Positions 15,557 to 25,633 of a DNA stretch of 38,534 bases are shown here, one piece after another. The notes below the pieces were generated by a model. The model had not been told where the DNA came from. It did not search any database and worked only from the letters and a program-made list of their open reading frames with translations. Every line of letters begins with the position of its first letter. The first letter of the stretch is position 1. Source of the DNA: Rhizobium sp. Q54 (GTDB lineage Bacteria > Pseudomonadota > Alphaproteobacteria > UBA2966 > CAIVPW01); assembly GCA_945947575.1 (NCBI GenBank), contig CAMEYM010000001.1, positions 158,582 through 197,115 of the forward strand. The letters run 5' to 3'. The translations under genes were made by a program, and so were the position numbers.

Positions 15557-16311
15557 TTGAAGACGGCCACCGGCATCACGGCGCTGGTCAGCAGCACGCC
15601 GCGCTCCAGCGGCGACAGGGCGAACGCCCAGGCGACCAGGAGACCACCGGCCAAGCCAATCCCGAGACGCAGCCCCGCCAGCGTCACCGCGCGCTGGGTG
15701 TTGCTGATCTTCAGCCGCGACAGCGACACTCCGAGCGACAAGAGCATCAGCGGAATGGTCACCCCGCCGAGGATCTCGACCGCCCGCAGGACGGACACCG
15801 GCGGCTCCAGGCCGCCTTGCCCGAGCAGCGCCAGCAGGGTCGCGTAGAGCAGCGGCGCCTTGAGGAGTTCGGTCGGCGCCAGCCGCCCCGAGGCGATCCA
15901 GATGCCGACCGAGGAGTGGGTCACCGAGCCGATGGTGAACACCACCACCGCCAGCGCCAACCCCGGCTCGCCGAAGGCGAACAAGGCAACCGGCAAGCCC
16001 ATGTTGCCGAGGTTCGGGAACATGATGCAGTTGAGATAGCTGCGCAGGTCGAGGCGCAACAGGCGCAGCGCGATCGCGCCAACCACCCCGCAGAAGACCA
16101 GGGCAGCCACTGCTGCGAGCGCCAGATGCTGCACGCCGGAGGTGAACTCGTAGTTCACCAAGGTCGCGTAGGTCAGGCACGGCCCGCCGATGTAGTAGAC
16201 GAGGCCGCCGACGAAGGCCGCGTCGAAGGGTTGGCGCAGCCGGTCCCACAGGGTGCCGACGGCGATGATCAACGCCACCGGCGCCATCACGCCGAGAATC
16301 ACCTCGATCAT
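15442..16311 (-). CDS. AEC (auxin efflux carrier) family transporter
   Basis: 289 residues, mostly hydrophobic, with about nine to ten membrane helices in two repeats of the BART-type fold. Family signatures include YYIGGPCLTYATL, MFPNLGNMGLPVALFAFGEPG (the conserved N-x-GN-x-G-P segment) and PLMLLSLGVSLSRL. These proteins export or import small organic anions such as malate or malonate; the substrate cannot be told from sequence. Its last 115 bases overlap the 3' end of the convergent ribbon-helix-helix gene. The CorC-like gene starts the same-strand run 8 bases upstream. Confidence 0.9.
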   Translation of the reverse strand: MIEVILGVMAPVALIIAVGTLWDRLRQPFDAAFVGGLVYYIGGPCLTYATLVNYEFTSGVQHLALAAVAALVFCGVVGAIALRLLRLDLRSYLNCIMFPNLGNMGLPVALFAFGEPGLALAVVVFTIGSVTHSSVGIWIASGRLAPTELLKAPLLYATLLALLGQGGLEPPVSVLRAVEILGGVTIPLMLLSLGVSLSRLKISNTQRAVTLAGLRLGIGLAGGLLVAWAFALSPLERGVLLTSAVMPVAVFNYLLAERFRTAPEDVAGGVALSTLASFVILPLVLAFAV

Positions 16312-16318
16312 GGCTGGT

Positions 16319-17599
16319 TCAGGCCGAGGCCCGGGATGGCTCGCGCTTGGGCGGAGTGATGCGCAGCAGCGTGATCTGGTTGCGCAAGCGGCGCAGCACC
16401 TCGAACCGGTAGCCGTGGAACGTGAACACCTGGCCCGTCTCGGGGATCGTGCGCGCCTCGTGCAGCACGAGGCCGGCGATGGTCGTCGCCTCGTCGTCGG
16501 GCAGGTTCCACTCGAAGCGCCGGTTGAGGTCGCGGATGGTGGTGCCGCCCTCGACGATGAAGCTGCCGTCCGACTGCGGCCGGATGCCCGCCGCCGCTAC
16601 GTCGAACTCGTCGGAGATGTCGCCGACGATCTCTTCCAGGATGTCCTCGAGCGTGACGAGGCCCATCAGCGCGCCATATTCGTCCACCACCATCGCGAAG
16701 TGCGACTTGCGCCGCCGGAAGGCGGTGAGCTGCTCGCGCAGGTTGGTCGTGCTCGGCACGAACCAGGGCTCCTTGGCCAGCGCGACGATGTCGAGCGTGG
16801 CGACGTCCTGTTTGCGCGACGTCACTGCCTGTAGAACGTCCTTGGCGTGCAGGATGCCGATGATGTTGTCGGGGTTGTCGCGGTAGAGCGGCACGCGTGT
16901 GAACTGTCCGTCGAGCACGCCTTCCAGGAGCTTCTCGGACGGCAGGCCGGCGTCGAGCACGAACATGTTCTTGCGATGGATCATGATCTCGGACACATCG
17001 ACGTGCACGAGGTCGAGAATGCCGCCGAGCATCTGCCGCTCGCCGCGTCCGCCCGCTTGCATGCCATAGAGGTCGATGGCGCCTCGGATCTCTTCCTGAG
17101 CGATGACCGCGCCCTGCGGCGAGCGCACGCGCAGCATGCGCAGAATGAAGCCGACAAGGCTGTCCACTGCGCTGCTGAGTGGCCCAACAAGCGCAACGAT
17201 GGCGCGCAGGGTCGGCGCCAGCGCCAACGCAACCCGCTCGGCGTGCAGCAGCGCATAGGTCTTCGGCAGGATCTCCGCGAACACCAGGACGAGCACGGTC
17301 ATGATCGCGGTCGCGTAGGCGACGCCGGCGTCGCCGAACAATCCGATCAGCACGCTGGTCGCCAGCGCCGAGCTCAGGATGTTGACGACATTGTTGCCGA
17401 TCAGCACCGTGCCGAGTAGCCGCTCGCGGCGCGCGTTGAGCTTCGCGACGATGCCGGCGCGCTTGCTGCCCTTGCGCTCTAGGTGATGGAGGCGGGCGCG
17501 GCTGGCGGTGGTCAGCGCCGTCTCGGACGCAGAGAAGAACGCGCCGATCACCAGCAAGAAGAAGATCGCGACGAGCGAGAAGATGAGGGCGGTGTTCAT
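16319..17599 (-). CDS. CNNM/CorC (HlyC/TlyC) family transporter
   Basis: 426 residues. An N-terminal DUF21 transmembrane domain (FFSASETALTTASRARLHHL, NNVVNILSSALATSVLI, FAEILPKTYALLHAERVA) is followed by two CBS domains (about 205-325; VPLYRDNPDNIIGILHAKDV and MVVDEYGALMGLVTLEDILEEIVGDI) and a C-terminal CorC_HlyC domain (LPDDEATTIAGLVLHEARTIPETGQ). The family is linked to Mg2+ or Co2+ efflux; the older haemolysin label is unlikely to be right. The start MNTALIFSLVAIFF lies 14 bases after aroB, so it belongs to the aroK-aroB transcript. Confidence 0.92.
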   Translation of the reverse strand: MNTALIFSLVAIFFLLVIGAFFSASETALTTASRARLHHLERKGSKRAGIVAKLNARRERLLGTVLIGNNVVNILSSALATSVLIGLFGDAGVAYATAIMTVLVLVFAEILPKTYALLHAERVALALAPTLRAIVALVGPLSSAVDSLVGFILRMLRVRSPQGAVIAQEEIRGAIDLYGMQAGGRGERQMLGGILDLVHVDVSEIMIHRKNMFVLDAGLPSEKLLEGVLDGQFTRVPLYRDNPDNIIGILHAKDVLQAVTSRKQDVATLDIVALAKEPWFVPSTTNLREQLTAFRRRKSHFAMVVDEYGALMGLVTLEDILEEIVGDISDEFDVAAAGIRPQSDGSFIVEGGTTIRDLNRRFEWNLPDDEATTIAGLVLHEARTIPETGQVFTFHGYRFEVLRRLRNQITLLRITPPKREPSRASA

Positions 17600-17613
17600 G
17601 GGTGTGAGCGGTG

Positions 17614-18732
17614 CTAGGCGGCGAGCTCGGCGTCGAGCACTCCCAGTACGTCCGCCTCGGGAACGTCGCGGCTGACGTACGCGCTGCCGATCGCCTTCAC
17701 CAGGATGAAGGTGAGCGCGCCGGCCTTGACCTTCTTGTCCTGGCGCATGTGCTCCAAGAGGCGGCGCGGATCCCAGCCCGTGGCGGGCGCCGCGGCCGGC
17801 AGTCCGGCCGGCAGGCCGATCTGCGCCAGGTGACGGCGGACGCGGGCGCTGTCGGCGGCCTTCACCAGGCCCAAGCGCTGCGACAGCTCGAAGGCCAGAA
17901 CGAGCCCGGCCGCCACGGCTTCGCCGTGCAGCAGCCGGCCGTCGTAGCCAAGCTCGGTTTCCAGCGCGTGCGCGAAGGTGTGGCCCAAGTTGAGCAGGGC
18001 CCGCGCACCGGACTCGCGTTCGTCTCCTTGGACGATCTCGACCTTCATGCGCGCGCTGGTCAGCACGGCGTAGTTGCGGGCGGCGACGTCGCCGGTGATC
18101 ACCTGACGGCCGTTTTGCTCCAGCCAATCGAAGAAGCGCGCGTCGCCCAGGAGGCCATACTTCACCACCTCCGCGTAGCCGGCGAGCAGTTCGCGGCGCG
18201 GCAGCGTGTCGAGGACGCCGACGTCAGAGAGCACCAGGCGCGGCTGGTGGAAGGCGCCGACCATGTTCTTGCCATGGCGCGTGTCGATGCCGGTCTTGCC
18301 GCCGATCGCCGCATCGACCTGGGCGAGCAGGGTCGTAGGTACCTGGATGATGGGCGTGCCGCGCCGCAACGTCGATGCGGCGAACCCGGTGAGGTCGCCG
18401 ATGACGCCGCCCCCGAGCGCCAGGATCGTGTCGCTGCGTTCGATGCGCGCCTCCAGCAGCTTGTCGAGCAGCTTCTCGAGGTGCGCGAAGCTCTTGGTCT
18501 CCTCGCCGGCCGGCAGGACGATCGTGTGCGCCCGAATGCCGCCTCGTGCCAGCGCCCCGGTCAGGGTGGCCAGGTGCAGTCTCTCGACGTTGGCGTCGGT
18601 GACGACCGCGACCTGGGGCCGTGCCAGCAGGGGGCCGATGTGCTTGTCGGCCTCCGCCAACAGTCCGCGGCCGACGACGACGTCGTAGCCACGCTCACCC
18701 AACCCCAGCCGTACGGATCCAAAAACACTCAT
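17614..18732 (-). CDS. aroB: 3-dehydroquinate synthase
   Basis: Second step of the shikimate pathway: DAHP to 3-dehydroquinate, using NAD+ and a divalent metal. 372 residues. Visible features are LPAGEETKSFAHLEKLLD, the NAD-binding LGGGVIGDLTGFAAST, VPTTLLAQVDAAIGGKTGI, and metal ligands in YAEVVKYGLL (Glu), NLGHTFAHALE (His) and LLHGEAVAAGL (His). It is preceded by aroK with a 12-base gap, the usual aroK-aroB pair. Confidence 0.97.
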   Translation of the reverse strand: MSVFGSVRLGLGERGYDVVVGRGLLAEADKHIGPLLARPQVAVVTDANVERLHLATLTGALARGGIRAHTIVLPAGEETKSFAHLEKLLDKLLEARIERSDTILALGGGVIGDLTGFAASTLRRGTPIIQVPTTLLAQVDAAIGGKTGIDTRHGKNMVGAFHQPRLVLSDVGVLDTLPRRELLAGYAEVVKYGLLGDARFFDWLEQNGRQVITGDVAARNYAVLTSARMKVEIVQGDERESGARALLNLGHTFAHALETELGYDGRLLHGEAVAAGLVLAFELSQRLGLVKAADSARVRRHLAQIGLPAGLPAAAPATGWDPRRLLEHMRQDKKVKAGALTFILVKAIGSAYVSRDVPEADVLGVLDAELAA

Positions 18733-18744
18733 CGCTGCAAGTCT

Positions 18745-19296
18745 CTAGGCGCGCGCCTTGGTCGTGTCTTTCAAGGCGGTCAGGATCGCCTCGACGACCG
18801 GCTCATGCGGTCCCTCGCCGGTATCGATGACGATGTCGGCCTGGGCATAGATCGGGTAGCGCTCTTCCATCAACTGGTTGACGCGCTCGCGCAGATCGCC
18901 CGACGCCAGTAGCGGGCGCTGGGTGCGACTCTTCTCTAGGCGCCGCACCAGCGTCTCGATGCTGGCGCGCAGCCACACCGAGGTGCCCGAGGCGGTGATT
19001 TTGGCGCGGGTCTCCGGATCGAGGAAGGCGCCGCCGCCGGTGGCCAGCACATGGGGCGGCCGGTCCAGCAGGCGCGCGATGACACGCCGCTCGCCGTCCC
19101 GGAACGCCTGCTCGCCGTGGCGCGCGAAGATGTCCGAGATGGATTCGCCCGCGGCCGCCTCGATCTCGGCGTCGGCGTCAACGAATGGCATGCCGAGGCG
19201 CGTGGCGAGGCGGCGGCCGATGCTCGTCTTGCCGGCGCCCATCAGGCCGACCAGCACGACGGTGCGGTGGATTGCCGCGCCCTGACTCATGTTCAT
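18745..19296 (-). CDS. aroK: Shikimate kinase
   Basis: Phosphorylates shikimate with ATP. 183 residues from the ATG chosen. Walker A is GLMGAGKTS at about 17-25, the shikimate-binding region is [16 protein letters not shown] and FRDGERRV, the central motif is [14 protein letters not shown], and the lid region is RTQRPLL. Two ATGs lie two codons apart (MNMSQG); neither has a clear ribosome site. A longer in-frame start 16 codons upstream is possible. Confidence 0.94.
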   Translation of the reverse strand: MNMSQGAAIHRTVVLVGLMGAGKTSIGRRLATRLGMPFVDADAEIEAAAGESISDIFARHGEQAFRDGERRVIARLLDRPPHVLATGGGAFLDPETRAKITASGTSVWLRASIETLVRRLEKSRTQRPLLASGDLRERVNQLMEERYPIYAQADIVIDTGEGPHEPVVEAILTALKDTTKARA

Positions 19297-19534
19297 CGGG
19301 CGGGCGGCTGGCGGCGCGTCACGCGGTAGCGTGCCGGGCGGCACGACGCGCGGAGGCGACGGCTCGGCCGCGGTTCCGGAGCGGCACCGTCGAGGGACTG
19401 TCGCATCTTCGCCATATTCCTTAGTCTATCCTCATATCACACGCTGGAGTCGCGCCGGTAGCGCGGCCCCGGCCGTTGCTTTTGGCAACACGACGCTAAC
19501 CCCGCGCTCCCCGCGCCTAACAAGGACGGACACC

Positions 19535-19723
19535 ACGCCCGAGACCCGTCTGCAGCGCCCGTCGCGATCCGATCGCGGCTCCGGCTCGCGCCTGTTCGGT
19601 GCTTTGCTGGCGGTGATCCTGATCGCAGTGGTCGCCGGCGCGCTCTTCCTCGCCATGTGGGACATCCCGGCTCCCTCGCAGCGCATCGAGCAGGTGCTGC
19701 CGAACGACCGCTTCCCCAAGTAG
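19535..19723 (+). CDS. Small single-pass membrane protein of the WDIPAP type, probable ACG start
   Basis: About 62 residues: a basic N-tail (RLQRPSRSDRGSGSR), one membrane helix (LFGALLAVILIAVVAGALFLAM) and the tail WDIPAPSQRIEQVLPNDRFPK. This helix-WDIPAP-tail layout resembles small conserved alphaproteobacterial proteins of unknown function. There is no ATG, GTG or TTG in frame between 19289 and the membrane helix. ACG at 19535 is preceded by AAGGA with an 8-base spacer and gives a protein of family length, so it is proposed as the start. Internal TTG or GTG codons would remove the tail. Confidence 0.6.
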   Translation, partial: TPETRLQRPSRSDRGSGSRLFGALLAVILIAVVAGALFLAMWDIPAPSQRIEQVLPNDRFPK

Positions 19724-19744
19724 TCGTCGTTGCGGCGAAGCCCA

Positions 19745-21573
19745 ATGCACGCGCGCCTTGCCAGGTCCCTCGGTGCTGCCGTCGTGATGACGGCGGGTAC
19801 CCTGCTGACTCCCGCCGTGGCGCAACAGGTGGCGCCGCAGCCGCTCGTCGGCACGCCCGCCAATCCCGACGCGCCGTTCGAGCCGGCACGGCCGACGCCC
19901 TTGCAGGGTCCGCGTCAGCCGGTTGCGCCCGGCCGCGTCTCCGATGCGCCGATCGAGGTGGGCGTGCTCAATGAAGTCGATCCCTCGGTGGTCGGCCTGC
20001 TCGACGATCCGCACGGCGGCCTCGGCACGGCCATGTGGCAAGGCACGCCGCGCGCCCGCGTCGAGATGCTGCTGCCGCGCATGCCGATGGGCACCGTGTC
20101 GCCCGTCATGCAGGACTTGTCGCGGCGCCTGCTGTTGACCACGGCGCTGGTGCCCGCCGGCGCTGCGGTCGCGCCGACGCTGCTCGGCCTGCGCGTCGAG
20201 CGCTTGATGGCTGGCGGACGCATCGACGAAGTGAACGAGCTGTTACGCGTCGCCGCGGCGCGCGTGAACGACCCGGCCATCGCTCGCGCCGACATCGACG
20301 CCATGCTCCTGTCCGGCGACTTCGGCGGCGCCTGCCAGAAGGTGCCGGGCCTGATGCAGGGCGATCCGAACGCCTACTGGCTCAAGACACTGGCATTTTG
20401 CCGCGCGCTCGAGCGCGACGCTGCCGCCGTGACCTTGGCGACGACGTTGCTGCGCGATCAGGGTCAGGTCGGCGACGAAGCATTCTTCGCGCTCATCGCC
20501 GCGTTGCCGACGCCGGGCGCCGGACCTGCGGTCACCAGCCTCGTCGATCCCACGCCGTTGCATCTCGCGCTGCTGCGTGCCGCCAATCAGCCGGTCCCGC
20601 CGGATGCCGTGGCCGGGGCACAGCCCGCCATCCTGCGCGCCATCGCCACGGCGCCCAAGGCCGATGCGTCCACCGTTCCGCTCGAGGCCATCGAAGCGGC
20701 GGAACGAGCGGAAGCGGCCGGGGCCCTCGACACCGTGACTTTGGCAGAAATCTACGCGGCCGTGTCCTACACGGGCCCGCAGATCCAGCAGGCGCTCGAC
20801 ACCGCCGCACGCGAGAAGGGGCCGCGCACCAACGCCTTGCTTTATCAGGCCGGGCAGGTGTGGACGGACCCGGTCCAACGCGCCGCGGCGCTGCAAGCCG
20901 CGTGGAAGGCGGCCAAGGCCGACGGCATCGTCGGCACGGCGGCGCGCGTCAACCTCGCTTCCTTGCGTCAGATCACGCCTTCGCCCGACCTGCTGGCCTT
21001 CGCGCCGGATGCGGCGCGCGCGGCGCTTGCGGGCGGCGACATTCCGCTGGCGTGGACGTGGCTCGAGCTTGCCGCCCGCCAAGCTGGGACGATGACACCG
21101 CAGGGCGCCAACACCCAAGCCATCAACATCTCGGCGCAGTTGTGGCCGCTACTTCAGCTCGCCGATCCGGACGGCGCCCGCCAGCGCTCGGCATCGCGCA
21201 CGGCGACTTGGTGGCGCGAGCTGCCGCGCGCGCCCGAGGGTCCCGAGGCAGATCGCCGCGCGCTGCTGTACACCCTGTTCGCTGCGTTCGACGCGCCGGT
21301 CCCCAACGAGGCCTGGGAGCCGCTGCTGTTCGGTGGCCCTCTCCTGACGGGCGGGTTCGTGCCGGCGCCGGCTCTGTCCAATTCGCTGGCCGCCGCTGCC
21401 GCGGAGAAGCGCGTCGGGGAGACAGTGCTGCTCGCGCTCCTCATGCTCGGGGATGTCGGCCCGGATGGCGCCGACAGCGCCGCGCTCACCCAAGCAATTC
21501 GCGCCTTGCGCGGCATCGGGCTCGAGAAGGAAGCGCGCGCCCTTGCGGTGGAGGCGGCGCTGGGGCACGGCAT

Positions 21574-21577
<4 letters not shown>
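19745..21577 (+). CDS. Large exported protein of unknown function
   Basis: 610 residues from the ATG at MHARLARSLGAAVVM; a TTG five codons earlier is an alternative. An N-terminal signal peptide (cleavage near AVAQ-Q) and a Pro-rich stretch are followed by a long Ala-rich, helix-dominated body with pieces such as AGGRIDEVNELLRVAAARVNDP and YWLKTLAFCRALERDAAAV, reminiscent of TPR-like repeats. I do not recognise a catalytic motif. It starts 21 bases after the small membrane protein and overlaps xerD by 4 bases (TTGA), so it is translationally linked to the recombinase gene. A periplasmic scaffold or assembly role is only a guess. Confidence 0.75.
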
Positions 21578-22497
<920 letters not shown>

Positions 22498-22531
22498 GGT
22501 GCGCCCCATTCTGACAGGGGGGCTGTAGTTC

Positions 22532-23548
22532 ATGAGCTTCACGCTGGTGCGGCGTGCGGTGCCGCGCGTCAATCGATCCGAATTGGCAGTGCCCGGCTCG
22601 CAGCCGAAGATGATGGAGAAGGCGGCGCAGAGCGGCGCCGACGTCGTGTTCCTCGACCTCGAGGACTCGGTGGCGCCCGACGACAAGGTCCAGGCGCGGG
22701 CCAACATCATCAAGGCGCTCAATGAGCACGACTTCGGTGCGTCCGTCGTTTCGGTGCGCATCAACGGCCTCGATACCCATTACATGTATCGCGACGTCAT
22801 CGACCTGTTGGAGCAGGCCGGCGAACGCATCGACCTGATTATGATCCCGAAGGTCGGCACGCCCGCCGACGTCTACGCCGTCGATATGATGGTGACGCAG
22901 ATCGAGGAAGCGAAGGGCCGCAAGAAGAAGATCGGCTTCGAGCTGATCATCGAGACGGCACTCGGCATGCAGAACGTCGAGGCGATCGCCGCCGCCAGCC
23001 CGCGCAACGAGTCGCTGCACTTCGGCGTCGCCGATTACGCCGCATCGACCAACGCGCGCACCACCGTCATCGGCGGACCCAATCCCGACTATGTCGTGCT
23101 CACCGACAAGGACTCCGACGGCAATCGCCAGGTGCACTGGGGCGACATGTGGCACTACGCCATCGCCCGCATGGTGGTGGCGGCGCGCGCCAACGGCCTG
23201 CGCCCCATCGATGGCCCGTTCGGCGACATCGGCGACAAAGACGGCTACCTCGCCCAGGCCCGCCGCGCCGCGGTGCTTGGCTGCGAGGGCAAGTGGGCCA
23301 TCCACCCGAGCCAGATCGAGCTCGCCAACGAGGCCTTCAATCCGCCGGCCAAGGAAGTCGACCGCGCCAAGCGCATCCTGGCGGCGATGAAAGAGGCCCA
23401 GGCGCAAGGACGCGGCGCAGTGACCCTCGATGGGCGTATGATCGACGCCGCCTCGGTGCGCCAAGCCGAAGTCATGGTCGCCAAGGCGAAGCTGATCGCC
23501 GGCGGCAAGAGCAAGGCGAAGGCGAGCGGTCGCGGCGCGCGCGCGTAA
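22532..23548 (+). CDS. HpcH/HpaI family CoA ester lyase, probable malyl-CoA lyase
   Basis: 338 residues. TIM-barrel lyase of the CitE/Mcl group, which cleaves malyl-CoA or beta-methylmalyl-CoA to acetyl- or propionyl-CoA and glyoxylate. Visible are [46 protein letters not shown], the metal-binding Glu in [15 protein letters not shown], and [27 protein letters not shown]-like sequence ([15 protein letters not shown]) is typical of the group. The C-terminus carries a basic tail ([15 protein letters not shown]). It has AGGGGGG before the ATG and precedes accA. Whether an ethylmalonyl-CoA pathway exists here cannot be told. Confidence 0.87.
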   Translation: MSFTLVRRAVPRVNRSELAVPGSQPKMMEKAAQSGADVVFLDLEDSVAPDDKVQARANIIKALNEHDFGASVVSVRINGLDTHYMYRDVIDLLEQAGERIDLIMIPKVGTPADVYAVDMMVTQIEEAKGRKKKIGFELIIETALGMQNVEAIAAASPRNESLHFGVADYAASTNARTTVIGGPNPDYVVLTDKDSDGNRQVHWGDMWHYAIARMVVAARANGLRPIDGPFGDIGDKDGYLAQARRAAVLGCEGKWAIHPSQIELANEAFNPPAKEVDRAKRILAAMKEAQAQGRGAVTLDGRMIDAASVRQAEVMVAKAKLIAGGKSKAKASGRGARA

Positions 23549-23582
23549 GACTTGGCCAACGTCACCCGGAGGATCGAAGCCG

Positions 23583-24545
23583 ATGGCGATGGAGAACTTC
23601 CTCGAATTCGAGAAGCCGATCGCGGAACTCGAAGGCAAGATCAAGGAGCTGCGGCATCTGTCCGACTCCGGCGAGATGGACATCACCTCCGAGGTCGCGA
23701 AGCTGCAGGGCCGCGCTGACCAGCTGCTGAACGAGACCTACTCGGCGCTGACGCCGTGGCAGAAGACACTCGTCGCTCGCCACCTCGACCGGCCGCACTT
23801 CTCGCACTACGTCAGCGGCCTCATCGAGGACTTCTCGCCGCTGGCCGGCGACCGTGTGTATGGCGACGACCGCGCCATCCAGGGCGGGCCGGGGCGCTTC
23901 CGCGGCCGCTCGGTGATGGTCATTGGCCACGAGAAGGGCATCGGCACCGACGGCCGTATCGCCCACAACTTCGGCATGGCGCACCCCGAGGGATACCGGA
24001 AGGCGACGCGCCTGATGCATATGGCCGACCGCTTCGGCCTGCCGATTCTCACGCTCGTCGATACCCAGGGCGCCTACCCCGGCGTCGGCGCCGAGCAGCG
24101 CGGCCAGGCCGAGGCGATCGCGCGCACCATCGAAGTCGGCCTCGACGTGCGCGTGCCGGTGGTGAGCGTCATCCTGGGCGAAGGCGGATCGGGCGGCGCG
24201 GTGGCGCTGGCGGTCGGCAACAAGGTGATGATGCTCGAGCACTCGATCTACTCGGTGATCTCGCCCGAAGGCTGCGCGGCGATCCTATGGCGCAGCTCCG
24301 ACAAGGCAAAAGACGCCGCCGAGGCGCTCAAGCTCACCGCCCAAGACCTCTACAAGCTGCGCGTCATCGACCAGATCATCTCGGAGCCGACCGGTGGCGC
24401 CCAGCGTCACCCGCAGGAAATGGTGAAGCGCGTCGGCGCGGCGATCGCCACGGCGTTCGACGACCTCGATGATTTGGGTGTTGCCGACTTCCGCGCGCTG
24501 CGGCGCAAGAAGTTCCTCGATATGGGGAAGGTTGGCCTAGCCTAA
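23583..24545 (+). CDS. accA: Acetyl-CoA carboxylase carboxyltransferase subunit alpha
   Basis: Transfers carboxyl from carboxybiotin to acetyl-CoA with AccD, giving malonyl-CoA for fatty acid synthesis. 320 residues. It begins [20 protein letters not shown] and has [72 protein letters not shown] and [16 protein letters not shown]. The ribosome site is CGGAGGATCG. A second ATG two codons in is an alternative start. Confidence 0.97.
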   Translation: MAMENFLEFEKPIAELEGKIKELRHLSDSGEMDITSEVAKLQGRADQLLNETYSALTPWQKTLVARHLDRPHFSHYVSGLIEDFSPLAGDRVYGDDRAIQGGPGRFRGRSVMVIGHEKGIGTDGRIAHNFGMAHPEGYRKATRLMHMADRFGLPILTLVDTQGAYPGVGAEQRGQAEAIARTIEVGLDVRVPVVSVILGEGGSGGAVALAVGNKVMMLEHSIYSVISPEGCAAILWRSSDKAKDAAEALKLTAQDLYKLRVIDQIISEPTGGAQRHPQEMVKRVGAAIATAFDDLDDLGVADFRALRRKKFLDMGKVGLA

Positions 24546-24563
24546 GCTAGATGCCCTAGCTAG
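24537..24563. other. Cluster of four CTAG sites at a convergent gene end
   Basis: CTAG occurs at 24537, 24547, 24556 and 24560 around the accA and lipoprotein stop codons. CTAG is normally rare in proteobacterial DNA. No clear hairpin with a U-tract is formed. Confidence 0.6.
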
Positions 24564-25633
24564 CGCCCGGCGTCGGCGCGCGCCGTCGTCACGCTCAGCG
24601 GGAACAGGCCGATGGTGCGCAGGCGGCGATCCTCTGGATCCGTCTCCGCCCCCGGCGCGAACTCGGCGCGCGCCCACAGGCCCGGGTCATAGAGCGAGAA
24701 GCGTCCCGGCATCACCGCGACGCGCCAGCCGCCATCATCGAGCACACGCGCGGTAGCGTCGTAGAGCGCGGCGGTTTGCGGCTGATCGGTCACTCCCAAT
24801 CGCAGGCGCGACGACGGCGATACGCGTTCCATCAAGAAGGCGAAGATCATCCAGTCGCGCGCGCCATCGGGCGGCGGCGCCGTGCGCCAGCGCACGCCCT
24901 TCTCGAGGGCGAGGCGCAACAGGTCGGCGTGCGTCGCGGTGACGATCCCCGCGGCATCCGGCACGTCGGCGGCATCGACGACGAACAGCGCGACCTCGGG
25001 GTCGAGGGCGAAGATCGGCGCGATCTCGATGTTGAGGACGGCGATCGGCTCGTCGGCCAGGGAATACTCGACCGAGAACAGGATGGTGGCGCGGCGATCG
25101 AGTCCGTCGGCAAACTCGAGTTGCCCTGCTGCGACCCGGCCCTGGGGCGCGACGCGCGGCGAGTACTCGACCGGCGCGTATTGCAGGAGCTTCGAATCGC
25201 GCCAGTCGAGCCCGGGCAGCGCGCTGCGCGACGCATCGACCTTGGCGCCGGCCTCCTCGTTGAACAAGACGCCGGCCGCAAGGCCGGTGCCACCGCTCAG
25301 GCGATCGACAATGGCAGCGGCGACGCGCACAGCGTCGAGCGGCATGTTGGTCTGGGTCGTGGCGAGCGGCGCCGGCAGCGGATAGCGCGCCGCCGGCGGT
25401 TGTGGGTCGGCGTCGACCATCGCGACGGGCGCCGCCGGCAACGCCGGCATCGCCTCGGGCGCGCGTACCTCCGTGACGACGGGCGCCGGCGGCGCCACGA
25501 CCTCGGGAGGAGGCGGCGGTGGCGGAGCGGGGGGAGGGACGACGACCGGGGCGGGAGCCGGCGCGGTCTCGGGCGGCGCAGCGCAGCCCGCGACGCACCC
25601 GCACAGCAGCAGCAGGAGCGCGAGCCGCTTCAT
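24560..25633 (-). CDS. Lipoprotein of unknown function, second gene of an exported pair
   Basis: 357 residues. The signal MKRLALLLLLCGC ends in the lipobox VAGC (14-17), so Cys17 is the lipidation site. A proline-rich linker (about 20-90) contains a run of seven prolines. The C-terminal region (about 149-316) contains DRRATILFSVEYSLADEPIA, DWMIFAFLMERVSPSSRLRLG and VLDDGGWRVAVMPGRFSLYD. This region aligns by eye with residues 323-490 of the protein encoded just upstream. I cannot name the domain. It overlaps its partner by 4 bases (ATGA). Confidence 0.8.
   Translation of the reverse strand: MKRLALLLLLCGCVAGCAAPPETAPAPAPVVVPPPAPPPPPPPEVVAPPAPVVTEVRAPEAMPALPAAPVAMVDADPQPPAARYPLPAPLATTQTNMPLDAVRVAAAIVDRLSGGTGLAAGVLFNEEAGAKVDASRSALPGLDWRDSKLLQYAPVEYSPRVAPQGRVAAGQLEFADGLDRRATILFSVEYSLADEPIAVLNIEIAPIFALDPEVALFVVDAADVPDAAGIVTATHADLLRLALEKGVRWRTAPPPDGARDWMIFAFLMERVSPSSRLRLGVTDQPQTAALYDATARVLDDGGWRVAVMPGRFSLYDPGLWARAEFAPGAETDPEDRRLRTIGLFPLSVTTARADAGR

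Noticed and set aside
16319-17599. Haemolysin annotation for the CorC-like protein
   Set aside because: The DUF21-CBS-CBS-CorC layout is that of ion-transport proteins; the haemolysin name is historical.
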